A stretch of DNA of 64,000 nucleotides from Arthrobacter russicus (lineage in GTDB: Bacteria > Actinomycetota > Actinomycetes > Actinomycetales > Micrococcaceae), in contig NZ_JAVDQF010000001.1 in assembly GCF_031454135.1 (NCBI RefSeq), forward strand, positions 992,001 to 1,056,000, given 5' to 3'. Numbering within the stretch: the stretch's first letter is position 1; the number at the start of each line of letters is the position of its first letter. The notes below the pieces were generated by a model that was given only the letters and a program-made list of their open reading frames with translations, was not told the DNA's origin and ran no database searches. Shown here piece after piece: positions 55,945 through 64,000 of the stretch. Both the position numbers and the translations under genes were made by a program.

Positions 55945-55958
55945 TTACCCCCCAGTAA
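55945..55958. promoter_or_regulatory. Inverted repeat TTAC-N6-GTAA before the TetR gene
   Basis: A short inverted repeat lies in the 67-bp divergent gap between moeZ and the TetR gene, 29 bp before the TetR start. Position fits an autoregulatory operator; nothing else supports it. Confidence 0.35.
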
Positions 55959-55986
55959 GCTGTACCAAGCATGTTAAGGAGAAGCC

Positions 55987-56616
55987 ATGACTGAGGAAAC
56001 CCGCACGCGGCCTGCCCGGCTGCCTCGGGACGAACGCCGTGCCCAATTGCTTTCGGCTGCCCAGGAGGTTTTCGTGGCAAACGGATACCACGGGGCCGCC
56101 ATGGATGAGATCGCGGAAACCGCGCAAGTGTCCAAGCCCGTGCTCTACCAGCACTTCCCGTCCAAGCGGGACCTCTACTTGGCCCTGCTGGATCAGCAGA
56201 TCGCCGAACTGACTGCCCGCATGCTCACCGCCCTGGCCTCGACCAACGACAACAAGTACCGGGTGCAAGCCACGATCAAGGCCTACTTCGAGTTCATTTC
56301 CAAAGACGACCAGGCGCATCGGCTGATCTTCGAGAACGACTTGATCAACGATCCGGAGGTCGCCGCGAAAATCGAGATTTTCAGTGCGACGTATGCGGAT
56401 GCGATCGCCGGCATCATCACGCACGACACCTCGCTTCCCGCGCCGGAAGCCACCCTGCTGGGCCGCGCGCTGGCCGGCATGTCGCATGTCAGCGCCCGTT
56501 ACTGGTTGGAAAACGACAGCGAAATCGAGCTGGAGGTCGCGGTCGAGCTGATTTATCGTTTAGCTTGGCGCGGAATCAGCCGATTCCCCAAGGAAACCAA
56601 TCCAGAAGAGAACTAA
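55987..56616 (+). CDS. TetR family transcriptional regulator
   Basis: 209 residues. The N-terminal helix-turn-helix reads RRAQLLSAAQEVFVANGYHGAAM, DEIAETAQVSKPVLYQHFPSKRDLY (about residues 18-66); the rest is the variable ligand-binding helical domain. TTAAGGAG precedes the ATG. Divergent from moeZ and followed by the DUF3107 gene; position matches M. tuberculosis Rv3208. Ligand and targets unknown; it probably represses its own promoter. Confidence 0.9.
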   Translation: MTEETRTRPARLPRDERRAQLLSAAQEVFVANGYHGAAMDEIAETAQVSKPVLYQHFPSKRDLYLALLDQQIAELTARMLTALASTNDNKYRVQATIKAYFEFISKDDQAHRLIFENDLINDPEVAAKIEIFSATYADAIAGIITHDTSLPAPEATLLGRALAGMSHVSARYWLENDSEIELEVAVELIYRLAWRGISRFPKETNPEEN

Positions 56617-56673
56617 GCTGGGATCCGAGCAAGAATCCAAGCTGTAGCAACAACCCCAGAAGGAGCATCCGCG

Positions 56674-56898
56674 GTGGAAGTCAAGATCGGAATTCAGAAT
56701 GTGGGCCGGGAAATCGTGCTCGAGTCCAACCAGGATGCTGACGCCGTTGCGGCGTTGGTCTCGGAGGCGATCAAGAACAGCACCGAGCTCCGCCTCGCGG
56801 ACGACAAAGGGCGCACCGTGATTGTCCCCGGCGGCTCGATCGGCTATGTGGAACTCGGCGCCGAAGAGTCCCGACGGGTCGGATTCGGGGCGCTCTAA
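56674..56898 (+). CDS. DUF3107 family small protein (TB9.4-like)
   Basis: 74 residues from a GTG with GAAGGAG upstream. The sequence MEVKIGIQNVGREIVLES followed by IPGGSIGYVEL-like VPGGSIGYVELG is the DUF3107 family pattern, and the neighbours (TetR upstream, small membrane protein downstream) match Rv3208A of M. tuberculosis. No catalytic motif; a small alpha/beta protein of unknown function. Confidence 0.85.
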   Translation: MEVKIGIQNVGREIVLESNQDADAVAALVSEAIKNSTELRLADDKGRTVIVPGGSIGYVELGAEESRRVGFGAL

Positions 56899-57204
56899 AT
56901 GGTCGATTTGGTTGTCATCGCGCTGATCTCCACGGGTCTGGGCATCATCGCCTGGGCAGTGGACCGGAACCACGACAAGTACGGCGCGATCCTGCCTCCG
57001 GCGGCCGCCGTCGTCGCTGCCATGCTGACCTGGATCATCACCATCTCGGCCACCTTGGGATATCTTCCGGGCTGGACCTGGGTGCCGTGGATCGCCTCGT
57101 TGCTGATCGGCGCGGCCGCGGCGGTTGCCGTCACCTGGTTGCTCGGCCGCAGCCGGAAGCAGCAGGACACCGCTCAGCTCACCGCGATCCTCAAGCACGG
57201 CTGA
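56899..57204 (+). CDS. Small integral membrane protein, function unknown
   Basis: 101 residues with three hydrophobic segments (about 3-21, 32-54 and 65-84) separated by a charged loop (DRNHDKYG) and followed by a basic, polar tail. The ATG follows the DUF3107 stop directly with no gap, so the two are co-translated. Position parallels Rv3209. I do not recognise a function. Confidence 0.75.
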   Translation: MVDLVVIALISTGLGIIAWAVDRNHDKYGAILPPAAAVVAAMLTWIITISATLGYLPGWTWVPWIASLLIGAAAAVAVTWLLGRSRKQQDTAQLTAILKHG

Positions 57205-57227
57205 ACCGGAGCCGACCGAAGCAGAAC

Positions 57228-57271
57228 CGGGCCGGGCCAGCTGGATTCCAGCTGGCCCGGCCCGTTCATTT
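57228..57271. terminator. 18-bp perfect hairpin between convergent genes
   Basis: Arms of 18 bases (57228-57245 and 57247-57264) meet at one central T, followed on the plus strand by TTCATTT. It separates the membrane protein gene from the convergent thiG, so it may stop transcription in both directions. Confidence 0.8.
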
Positions 57272-57309
57272 GGCCGACGAGCGACAGTACGCCGTCTACC
57301 AGTACGCCG

Positions 57310-58083
<774 letters not shown>

Positions 58084-58320
58084 TCATCCTCCTTGTACTG
58101 CGGTGACGATTTCGACCTCGTCGCCCGGTTCCAACCCGGTGCCGCCCCATTGCGAGCGCGGCACCAGTTCGGCATTGCGGACGACGGCGACGCCCAGCCG
58201 TCCGCCGTCGGCCGGCTGGCCGCTGGGCAGCAATTCGCGTCCAGTCTGCGCAGCGACCAGGGCAGAAACCGTTCTCGCCGCATCGAGCGGGCACGGTTCG
58301 CCGTTGAGTGTGATGGTCAT
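58084..58320 (-). CDS. thiS: Sulphur carrier protein ThiS
   Basis: 78 residues with a ubiquitin-like beta-grasp pattern (MTITLNGEP..., VAVVRNAELVPRSQWGGTGLEPGDEVEIVTAV) ending in the essential Gly-Gly. The carboxy terminus is adenylated and converted to a thiocarboxylate that gives sulphur to ThiG. The activating enzyme is probably the MoeZ-like protein at 54.8 kb, since no thiF is seen. Starts at the ATG overlapping the thiO stop (ATGA). Confidence 0.93.
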   Translation of the reverse strand: MTITLNGEPCPLDAARTVSALVAAQTGRELLPSGQPADGGRLGVAVVRNAELVPRSQWGGTGLEPGDEVEIVTAVQGG

Positions 58321-59426
58321 CGGATCTCCTGGGTTCGGTCTGATGGTGCCGCGGCAAATCTGCCCGGAGCGAACTGCGCCCACCGCGGATCGGCACGCCC
58401 GGCGAGCAATTCGCAGCAGATCTCGGCGGCGATCGGGGTCAGCAACACACCGTGCCGGTAAAACCCGGTGGCAATGATCAGCCCTTCGGCCACCCGGCCC
58501 AGCAACGGGGCATTGTCCGGGGTGCCGGGCCGGGCCCGGGCGGTGACCTCGGAAAGGGTAAGTTCGGCGACTGCGGGCAGCACCGTCTGGGCATCCCGCA
58601 ACAGCTGGTAAACCCCGCCGGCGGAGGCACCCGGGCGACCGTCTTCACGCTGCGTCGCCCCGATCACCACGCTGCCGTCGGGACGCGGGATGAGGTAGAC
58701 CGGGTTTCCCCGGACCATGGCCCGCAGGGTATGCCGCAGCAGGGGTTGCAGTTGCTCCGGGACCTCCAGCCGCAAGATGTCCCCGTACACCGCGCGCAAC
58801 GGCAGATCGACGGGCACGCCGGGCAGGCTGCGGGCGGCCAGGCCGTTGGCCACGATCACCTCGGCGGCCCGGATCTGCCCGCCATCGTCGAGATCGACGA
58901 TTCCCGACCGGACCGCCGTTGCACCGACCCGGCGCACTTCCAAACCGGTCAGCAGGACCGCGGCCAAACGTCGGGGATCCACCTGGTGGTCGGCCTGCGC
59001 GAAGTACCCGGACACCCGCAATTGCGGACTGAGCATCGGCTCCAGTTCGCCGAGCGCGGTCGAATCCAAGCTCTGCACCGGGAGCCCGGCCAAGGATTGC
59101 GCGGCGACCAAATCCGCCAGAAGCGCCCGGTCAGCCGGATCCGCGCCCAGCAGGACGGTCCCGGAACGTCGGTAACCGACGTCGCCTGGGAGCGAGCCGA
59201 CGAATTCCGGCCATAACCGCCAGGCCGCCAGCATCAGCTCCTGCAAGGCTTGTTCCTGGTAGTGGAATTCGGTCACCGGGGCGAGCATGCCTGCTGCGGC
59301 ATAGGTCGCTCCGCCCGCCGGTTCCGGATCGATCAACAGCACCTTCCGGCCGCTGCATTTCACCTGCCAGGCAATGCCCAAACCCACGATGCCGCCGCCG
59401 ATCACCGCGACGTCGTACTGCTGCAT
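58317..59426 (-). CDS. thiO: Glycine oxidase ThiO
   Basis: 369 residues of the DAO family. FAD loop VAVIGGGIVGLGIAWQ directly after the start, GGATYAAAGMLAPVTE, and a C-terminal GLIIATGFYRHGVLLTP close the FAD site. Oxidises glycine to the imine needed by ThiG, the aerobic alternative to ThiH. ATG at 59426; 20 upstream in-frame codons fall inside the TPP riboswitch and are not coding. First gene of the operon. Confidence 0.93.
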   Translation of the reverse strand: MQQYDVAVIGGGIVGLGIAWQVKCSGRKVLLIDPEPAGGATYAAAGMLAPVTEFHYQEQALQELMLAAWRLWPEFVGSLPGDVGYRRSGTVLLGADPADRALLADLVAAQSLAGLPVQSLDSTALGELEPMLSPQLRVSGYFAQADHQVDPRRLAAVLLTGLEVRRVGATAVRSGIVDLDDGGQIRAAEVIVANGLAARSLPGVPVDLPLRAVYGDILRLEVPEQLQPLLRHTLRAMVRGNPVYLIPRPDGSVVIGATQREDGRPGASAGGVYQLLRDAQTVLPAVAELTLSEVTARARPGTPDNAPLLGRVAEGLIIATGFYRHGVLLTPIAAEICCELLAGRADPRWAQFAPGRFAAAPSDRTQEIR

Positions 59427-59438
59427 GAAAAATCTTCC

Positions 59439-59545
59439 CTTCCCTACGCCGGCATGATCCGGTTCAGGTATCGTGACGGTCGGCATAGTGGTCAGCTACG
59501 CCCTCTCAGCCCGTTGCAGACGATGGGCTCCCGCGGTGGCTCCAG
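59439..59545 (-). promoter_or_regulatory. TPP riboswitch (THI element)
   Basis: Minus-strand leader of thiO. It contains the conserved GGGCTGAGAGGG, CTGACC, and ACCTGAACCGGATCATGCC then GGCGTAGGGA blocks of the thiamine pyrophosphate aptamer, in the right order. It ends 13 bp before the thiO ATG, so it probably acts on translation by covering the ribosome site. Confidence 0.95.
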
Positions 59546-59654
59546 TCTAATCCTGATCGCTGACGCAACCGGTAACCCCGCCCCAGCCCGGCCAATCAGC
59601 AACCCGGGCTGAAACTGCGGAGCGTGGCTCGGCCAGGGATCTCTGAATGGACCC

Positions 59655-59835
59655 GGGAGGACCTGGGTGGGCCCACAGGTCCGAGGGCCCCGAGGCGAGG
59701 CACGAGCTTTGGGAGGACCTGGGTGGGCCCACAGGTCCGAGGGCCCCGAGGCGAGGCACGAGCTTTGGGAGGACCTGGGTGGGCCCACAGGTCCGAGGGC
59801 CCCGAGGCGAGGCACGAGCTTTGGGAGGACCTGGG
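59655..59835. repeat. 56-bp tandem repeat, three copies plus a 13-bp start, upstream of thiE
   Basis: Three identical units of 56 bp (starting at 59655, 59711 and 59767) and a partial fourth (59823). Each contains an imperfect palindrome around GTGGGCCCAC. The array ends 16 bp before the thiE GTG, so it covers the promoter or leader. 56 is not a multiple of 3, so it would change frame if translated. Confidence 0.95.
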
Positions 59836-59851
59836 GAGTAGGCTTAGCGCC

Positions 59852-60481
59852 GTGAAAAATTTGCAGACTGCCCAGTTGTACTTGTGCACCGATGCCCGGA
59901 AACGGCAAGGCGACTTCGGGCAGTTCCTCGATGCGGCGTTCCGCGGCGGCGTGGACATCATCCAGCTGCGGGACAAGGACCTCGAAGCCGCCGAAGAACT
60001 CGAGCTGCTCGAGACCCTGCGCTCGGTCGCCGAACGGCACGGGAAATCATGGGCGGTCAATGACCGGGCGGACATCGCGTTGCTGAGCCGGGCTCCGGTT
60101 TTCCATATCGGCCAGAAGGACCTTCCGGTCCCGGGGATGCGTTTGCTGCTGCCCGACGTTTCCGCGGGGCTGTCCAGCCACTCCCCGGAACAGGCAGCCG
60201 CCGCAGCGCTTGAGGCGGGCATCGACTATTTCTGCGTCGGACCGGTTTGGGCGACGCCGACCAAACCCGGGCGCGCCGCTGTCGGACTGGACCTGGTCCG
60301 GTTCGCCGCAGGATTGGACACCCGGAAACCCTGGTTCGCGATCGGCGGCATCGGCCTGGACAACATCGGCGAGGTGGTGGCCGCCGGGGCTCGACGGGTA
60401 GTCGTGGTCCGGGCGATCACCGACGCCGACGACCCGGAAGCGGCGGCACAACGGCTCAAAGCCGCGCTGCCGCAGTTGTGA
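59852..60481 (+). CDS. thiE: Thiamine-phosphate synthase
   Basis: 209 residues. [48 protein letters not shown] and [13 protein letters not shown] are the ordered ThiE motifs binding the pyrimidine diphosphate and thiazole phosphate. GTG start; the frame stays open upstream through the 56-bp repeats, but that region has no ThiE character. Divergent from thiO and apparently not under the TPP riboswitch. Its 3' end overlaps the convergent ydcF-like gene by 26 bp. Confidence 0.95.
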   Translation: MKNLQTAQLYLCTDARKRQGDFGQFLDAAFRGGVDIIQLRDKDLEAAEELELLETLRSVAERHGKSWAVNDRADIALLSRAPVFHIGQKDLPVPGMRLLLPDVSAGLSSHSPEQAAAAALEAGIDYFCVGPVWATPTKPGRAAVGLDLVRFAAGLDTRKPWFAIGGIGLDNIGEVVAAGARRVVVVRAITDADDPEAAAQRLKAALPQL

Positions 60482-61514
60482 ACGAATCGCCCTGCTGAAC
60501 CGAGACGATGAACAACGCCAGGATTCCGCCGACCACCAGGGCGGCAAAGGCCAAATGCAACCATTTGTACATCGCCAAAAGTCCAATGAACTCCCGCAAA
60601 GCTGCACTGGGCAAAAAGTATCCTGCAGTTTTTGAACCGACAGCCTGAGTTTCCATGCCAAGTCGTCTGGCGAGCAGCGCCGCCCTGAAGACATGGAAAT
60701 TGTTGGTCACCACGATCGAGGAATAATCAGCCGACGCGGCGTCCATGATGGCCTTGGAATAGCCCAGGTTCTCTTCGGTGTTGCGTGCCTGGTCTTCCAG
60801 CAGCACATCGCCAGCCGGAACGCCGAGCTCCACCAAATATTCGGCCATTGCGGACGCTTCGGATCGTGCCTCGTCGGCGCCTTGCCCACCGGTGACGATG
60901 ATCCGGGAGGATACGCCCGCCGCCTTCGACTGGTCGTGGATTTCCCGTGCTTTGACCAGCCGGCTCGCCAACAACGGCGGAACCCGGGAGCCGATCAGGC
61001 CCGAGCCGAGCACGATCACGAAGTCCGGCGCACCGCGATAGGGCAGCTTCGAATAGAACAGTGCGTAGATCAGAAAACTGAACAACAGATAACCCAAGTA
61101 CCCGGCAAGCAGCAGGATCGCCACACAGCCTGCGACCAGCGCCGCATCACCCCGCCCGGACACCGCCACAAAGGCGATGCTGCCCACGCCGATAATCGCG
61201 AACCCGGCAAGCAGCGACAAGAGGTTCCCCAGGCTTCGGCCTTCCCGGCGCAGCATCGTGAAGCCGTTGACGATCAAGAATCCGGCGAGAAACAGCGCGG
61301 CCATCGGACCGACCAGGAACACCAGTCCGAAGGTCAGCAGTTGCCCGATGCTCGTCGATAGCCCCGGGGTCAAGACGACGGCCAAATAGGTCGAGCCCAA
61401 TGCCGCAGAGAGGTAGATCCCGTTGCGCAAGCGGCGGGGCTCCCGCTTCAGACTGACCAGGAAAATGCCCCAGCACAGCAGCGCAATACCGGTCATGATC
61501 AAGAAAATCCCCAT
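60456..61514 (-). CDS. YdcF/ElyC-family (DUF218) membrane protein
   Basis: 352 residues. About five hydrophobic segments fill the first 160 residues, followed by a DUF218 domain ([54 protein letters not shown]) and a terminal membrane segment. This matches the SanA/ElyC/YdcF group, which has been tied to envelope or polysaccharide functions. Convergent with thiE and overlapping it by 26 bp. Function not fixed. Confidence 0.88.
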   Translation of the reverse strand: MGIFLIMTGIALLCWGIFLVSLKREPRRLRNGIYLSAALGSTYLAVVLTPGLSTSIGQLLTFGLVFLVGPMAALFLAGFLIVNGFTMLRREGRSLGNLLSLLAGFAIIGVGSIAFVAVSGRGDAALVAGCVAILLLAGYLGYLLFSFLIYALFYSKLPYRGAPDFVIVLGSGLIGSRVPPLLASRLVKAREIHDQSKAAGVSSRIIVTGGQGADEARSEASAMAEYLVELGVPAGDVLLEDQARNTEENLGYSKAIMDAASADYSSIVVTNNFHVFRAALLARRLGMETQAVGSKTAGYFLPSAALREFIGLLAMYKWLHLAFAALVVGGILALFIVSVQQGDSFTTAAARL

Positions 61515-61583
61515 GCCAAAACCCTACCTGCCGGCAACCTGAGTGCGGGCCGGCGGTGCGGACTGGCAGCCCGACCGGCAGGC

Positions 61584-62204
61584 TCAGGCGGTCAAACCCA
61601 ATTGGCTCATCCGCAGCGAGTGGTTCCGGGTCAGTGCGGCCATCAGCTCGGCTCGGAACGCATCGGCGCCCGGCAGCGCCGCGCCCTCGATGCTGACCCG
61701 CTGCGCTTGGCTCAACGCCTCGCCGACCAAGCGGCGGCCCCAGAGCGCCAGACGCGAGGCCAGCCGCGGGTCGTCGTCGAGCATTTGCCGCAAGCGTTCC
61801 TGCAAACCATCCGAAGTCGGCGCGGAATCCTGGATCTGCTGGACCAATTGCGCTGTCGCCGGGTCCAGGAATTGACTGACTGAACGGTAGAAATCAGCCG
61901 AAATCGTATCGATCACATAGGCCTTCATGATCGATTCGTACCAATCCGCCGGTCTGGTCCGTTCGTGGAAAGCGTCGATGGAGGGTTGAAAGGGCAGCAT
62001 CGCGGCTTCCACGTCCTGGCCCAGGCCGGACAACCGCTCGGCGACCAATTCGAAGTTCCCGAACTCGGTGACCGCCATCCGGCCCAGGACCGCGCGATCG
62101 CGCAGGCTCGGTGAAAACCTGGCGTCCGAGGACAGCCGTTCGAAGGCCGAGAGCTCGCCATAAGCCATCACGCCGAGCAGGTCCAGGACAAAGCGATCCG
62201 TCAT
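61584..62204 (-). CDS. Ferritin-like protein (MiaE_2-like)
   Basis: 206 residues, mostly helical. LLGVMAYGELSAFERL, MAVTEFGNFELVAERL, and IDTISADFYRSVSQFLD give the Glu/Asp-spaced helices expected of a ferritin-like di-iron bundle, similar to the MiaE_2 family of actinobacteria. Divergent from the RNB RNase gene, so a link to RNA metabolism is possible. Whether it hydroxylates tRNA is not shown. Confidence 0.75.
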   Translation of the reverse strand: MTDRFVLDLLGVMAYGELSAFERLSSDARFSPSLRDRAVLGRMAVTEFGNFELVAERLSGLGQDVEAAMLPFQPSIDAFHERTRPADWYESIMKAYVIDTISADFYRSVSQFLDPATAQLVQQIQDSAPTSDGLQERLRQMLDDDPRLASRLALWGRRLVGEALSQAQRVSIEGAALPGADAFRAELMAALTRNHSLRMSQLGLTA

Positions 62205-62262
62205 GTCTGCAAGACTAGATCACCTCGGCCGGACTGTCCGACCAAGGCATTAGGCTGGGCTT

Positions 62263-63744
62263 GTGCCTCATTCGCAGATCGTCGTGCCCGACAATGACCG
62301 GCCCCTGCACGAAGCCCTGGCGGCTTTGCAGACCGAATTCGAGCTGCCTGCCGGCTTCAGCCCGGAGGTGAGCGCGGAACTCGAACGATCGATCGCCGAG
62401 CACCGGCTTCCGGACTCGGATCTGACCGGGTTGCCGTTCATCACCATCGATCCGCCGGCTTCGATGGATCTGGATCAGGCGATGCATCTGGTCCGCGAAG
62501 GCCAGGGTTACCGGGTCTACTACGCGATCGCCGACGTGCCCGGGTTCGTGCCGCCCGGCGGCGCCCTGGACGCGGAGACCCGCAAGCGCGGCCAGACCAT
62601 CTACGCCCCGGACCGGATCACCCCGCTGCATCCGAAGCAGCTCAGCGAGGATGCGGCGAGCCTGCTCGCCGGAAAAACCCGCAGCGCGTTCGTCTGGCAA
62701 CTGGCGCTGGACTCGGCGGGCAACACGGTCGGCGCCACGGTGGCCAGAGCGCAGGTCGCCTCCGTGGCCAAGCTCGGCTACGCACAGGCCCAGGACGAAC
62801 TCGACGCCGGCACCCAGTCCGAATACCTGCCGACGCTGGAATTGCTCAAGGAAATCGGGCTGAAACGGATCGAGCTGGAACGCCGCCGCGGTGGCGCGAG
62901 CCTGAACTCCCCGCAACAGGAGGTCGTCCACGAAGCCGGCGCCTATCAGTTGGTCTTCCGGCCCAATCTGCCGATCGAGGATTGGAACGCGCAGATCTCG
63001 CTGGCCACCGGGATGGCTGCGGCGCAGATCATGTTGGAAGGGAAGATCGGCATCCTGCGGACCATGCCGGCCCCGGATCCGGCCGCGGTCGACCGCTTCC
63101 GCAGACAAGCCGCTGCGTTGGGCAAACCGTGGCCGCGCGATTTGGCCTATGGCGAATTCCTGCGTTCCTTGGACCCGGCCGAGCCTCGACAACTCGCGCT
63201 GCTGCACGCGGCCACTGCGCTGTTCCGCGGCGCCGGATACACCCCTTTCGACGGCGAGGTTCCGGAACAGACCAGCCAGGCCGCCGTGGCTGCGCCCTAT
63301 GCGCACACCACCGCACCGCTGCGTCGCCTGGTGGACCGCTTCGTGTTGACCATCTGCGCCGCGCTCAGCAATGGCGCAGAGGTGCCTGATTGGGCCCGCG
63401 CGGCGCTGCCGGATCTGCCGAAACTCATGGCCGCCTCGGATCAGTTGGCCGGACGGGTGGACCGGGCGGCGCTGGACACGGTCGAAGCGGCAGTGCTGAG
63501 CAGCCGGATCGGTGAAGAATTCGACGCCGTAGTGCTGGCCGGTGCCCGCAAAACCGACAACAAAGCCGAACCAGGCAAAGGCGCACCGCGCCCCAGCACG
63601 CAATTTTCCACCGTGCAATTGACCGAACCGGCGGTTTCGGCACCCTGCGAAGGCGATTTGGAGCCGGGAAGCACGCTCCGCGTCCGACTGCTCACTGCGG
63701 ATATCGCCACCAGGACCGTCCGGTTTACCGTGGCGGCAGACTAA
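62263..63744 (+). CDS. RNB-domain ribonuclease (RNase II/R-like)
   Basis: 493 residues, one RNB catalytic domain. The signature FITIDPPASMDLDQAM contains the metal-binding aspartates; further blocks are YYAIADVPGFVPPGG, APDRITPLHPKQLSEDAASL and AHTTAPLRRLVDRFV. No cold-shock or S1 domains are evident, so it is shorter than E. coli RNase II or R. GTG start with only a weak ribosome site (AGG). Degrades RNA 3'-5' by family inference. Confidence 0.88.
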   Translation: MPHSQIVVPDNDRPLHEALAALQTEFELPAGFSPEVSAELERSIAEHRLPDSDLTGLPFITIDPPASMDLDQAMHLVREGQGYRVYYAIADVPGFVPPGGALDAETRKRGQTIYAPDRITPLHPKQLSEDAASLLAGKTRSAFVWQLALDSAGNTVGATVARAQVASVAKLGYAQAQDELDAGTQSEYLPTLELLKEIGLKRIELERRRGGASLNSPQQEVVHEAGAYQLVFRPNLPIEDWNAQISLATGMAAAQIMLEGKIGILRTMPAPDPAAVDRFRRQAAALGKPWPRDLAYGEFLRSLDPAEPRQLALLHAATALFRGAGYTPFDGEVPEQTSQAAVAAPYAHTTAPLRRLVDRFVLTICAALSNGAEVPDWARAALPDLPKLMAASDQLAGRVDRAALDTVEAAVLSSRIGEEFDAVVLAGARKTDNKAEPGKGAPRPSTQFSTVQLTEPAVSAPCEGDLEPGSTLRVRLLTADIATRTVRFTVAAD

Positions 63745-63770
63745 CCGACGGTCAGCCCGTCCGGTCGAAT

Positions 63771-63816
63771 CGCATTATATTTATATATTTGCATATTTTG
63801 ATGTATAATTTTTCCA
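63771..63816 (+). promoter_or_regulatory. AT-rich promoter, leaderless start
   Basis: After the RNase stop, a 40-bp stretch drops to about 15% GC. A perfect TATAAT lies at 63804-63809, and the ATG of the next gene begins 7 bases after it, where transcription would start. There is no ribosome site. No clear -35 (TTTGCA-like only). Confidence 0.75.
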
Positions 63817-63980
63817 TGGACATTCAAGGGATCTTCAACTGGTTCGGCTCCGTCTGGAGCTGGGTCTCGAGCACCGTTGATTCCGTGCTGAGCAGCATCA
63901 GCGCCATCGTCTCCACGGTGACCGGCTGGGCCAATACGGTTTCTTCCTGGTTCAGCGGATTCGGTGGAATCGGCGGCTGA
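63816..63980 (+). CDS. 54-residue Trp/Ser-rich amphipathic peptide, unknown
   Basis: Begins MDIQGIFNWFGSVWSW and ends WFSGFGGIGG. The body repeats hydrophobic residues with Ser/Thr (STVDSVLSSISAIVSTVTGW), giving a strongly amphipathic or membrane-seeking helix with five Trp, a net negative charge and no Cys or Lys. There is no signal peptide or ribosome site; the upstream -10 makes a leaderless mRNA likely. It could be a small channel-former, a secreted peptide or a toxin; I recognise no family. Confidence 0.7.
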   Translation: MDIQGIFNWFGSVWSWVSSTVDSVLSSISAIVSTVTGWANTVSSWFSGFGGIGG

Positions 63981-64000
63981 CCGGCGTGGCCCGGGCCAAA

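Noticed and set aside
59655-59835. CRISPR array
   Set aside because: The units are contiguous and identical with no unique spacers, and there are no cas genes.
59624-59851. N-terminal extension of ThiE through the 56-bp repeats
   Set aside because: The frame is open, but the 76 residues are repeat-derived Gly/Pro/Arg sequence, and ThiE homology begins at the GTG at 59852.

Overview
The window is high-GC DNA with actinobacterial gene content. It has a coproporphyrin-dependent haem pathway, AdnAB and UvrD2 helicases, a DUF3107 protein, MbtH, and many GTG/TTG starts and ATGA overlaps. From memory, the block at about 20.9-40 kb and 54.8-57.2 kb follows the order around Mycobacterium tuberculosis Rv3193c-Rv3210c, and the haem cluster is arranged as in Arthrobacter-like Micrococcaceae. 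I would call it Micrococcales, Arthrobacter-like; the species cannot be fixed from the sequence.

Bases 1 to about 20.4 kb are an accessory island carrying a non-ribosomal peptide (NRPS) cluster. On the minus strand are sbnA, a two-module NRPS (C-A-T-C-A-T-E), an MbtH protein, and a second NRPS (C-A-T-C-A-T-E...) that runs off the left edge. On the plus strand are a DrrAB-type ABC exporter and sbnB. SbnA and SbnB together make L-2,3-diaminopropionate (Dap). Two of the four adenylation domains share one identical diamino-acid-type signature, a third is Phe-like and a fourth is Gly-like. The predicted core is (acyl?)-Dap-D-Phe-(Gly?)-D-Dap-..., product unknown. A 719-bp AT-rich divergent control region holds an unusual set of inverted repeats. 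The island's right edge carries a chimera of two broken genes (mraY and a G1-type peptidase) next to an initiator tRNA gene.

From 20.6 to 40.6 kb is conserved housekeeping DNA: tRNA-fMet, a UPF0182 membrane protein, a PDZ/Lon-like protease, a Zincin_2 protein with a coupled methyltransferase, a YgjP-like metallopeptidase, UvrD2, NudC, a phosphotransferase-like protein, the AdnAB recombination motor-nuclease with a coupled alkyltransferase-like protein, and a DnaQ-like exonuclease. A methionine ABC importer (metNIQ) follows at 41.0-43.6 kb.

From 43.6 to 54.7 kb every enzyme from glutamyl-tRNA to haem b is present: hemA on the plus strand and hemE-hemY-hemQ-hemH-hemC-hemD-hemB-(LLM oxidoreductase)-hemL on the minus strand. 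Then come a MoeZ-like protein with a probable C-terminal frameshift, a TetR regulator, DUF3107, a small membrane protein, and the thiamine genes. A TPP riboswitch precedes thiO-thiS-thiG; thiE is divergent, behind three 56-bp tandem repeats.

The right end holds a YdcF-family protein, a ferritin-like protein, an RNB-domain RNase and, in a sharply AT-rich spot, a 54-residue Trp/Ser-rich peptide whose -10 box places the transcription start on its own ATG.
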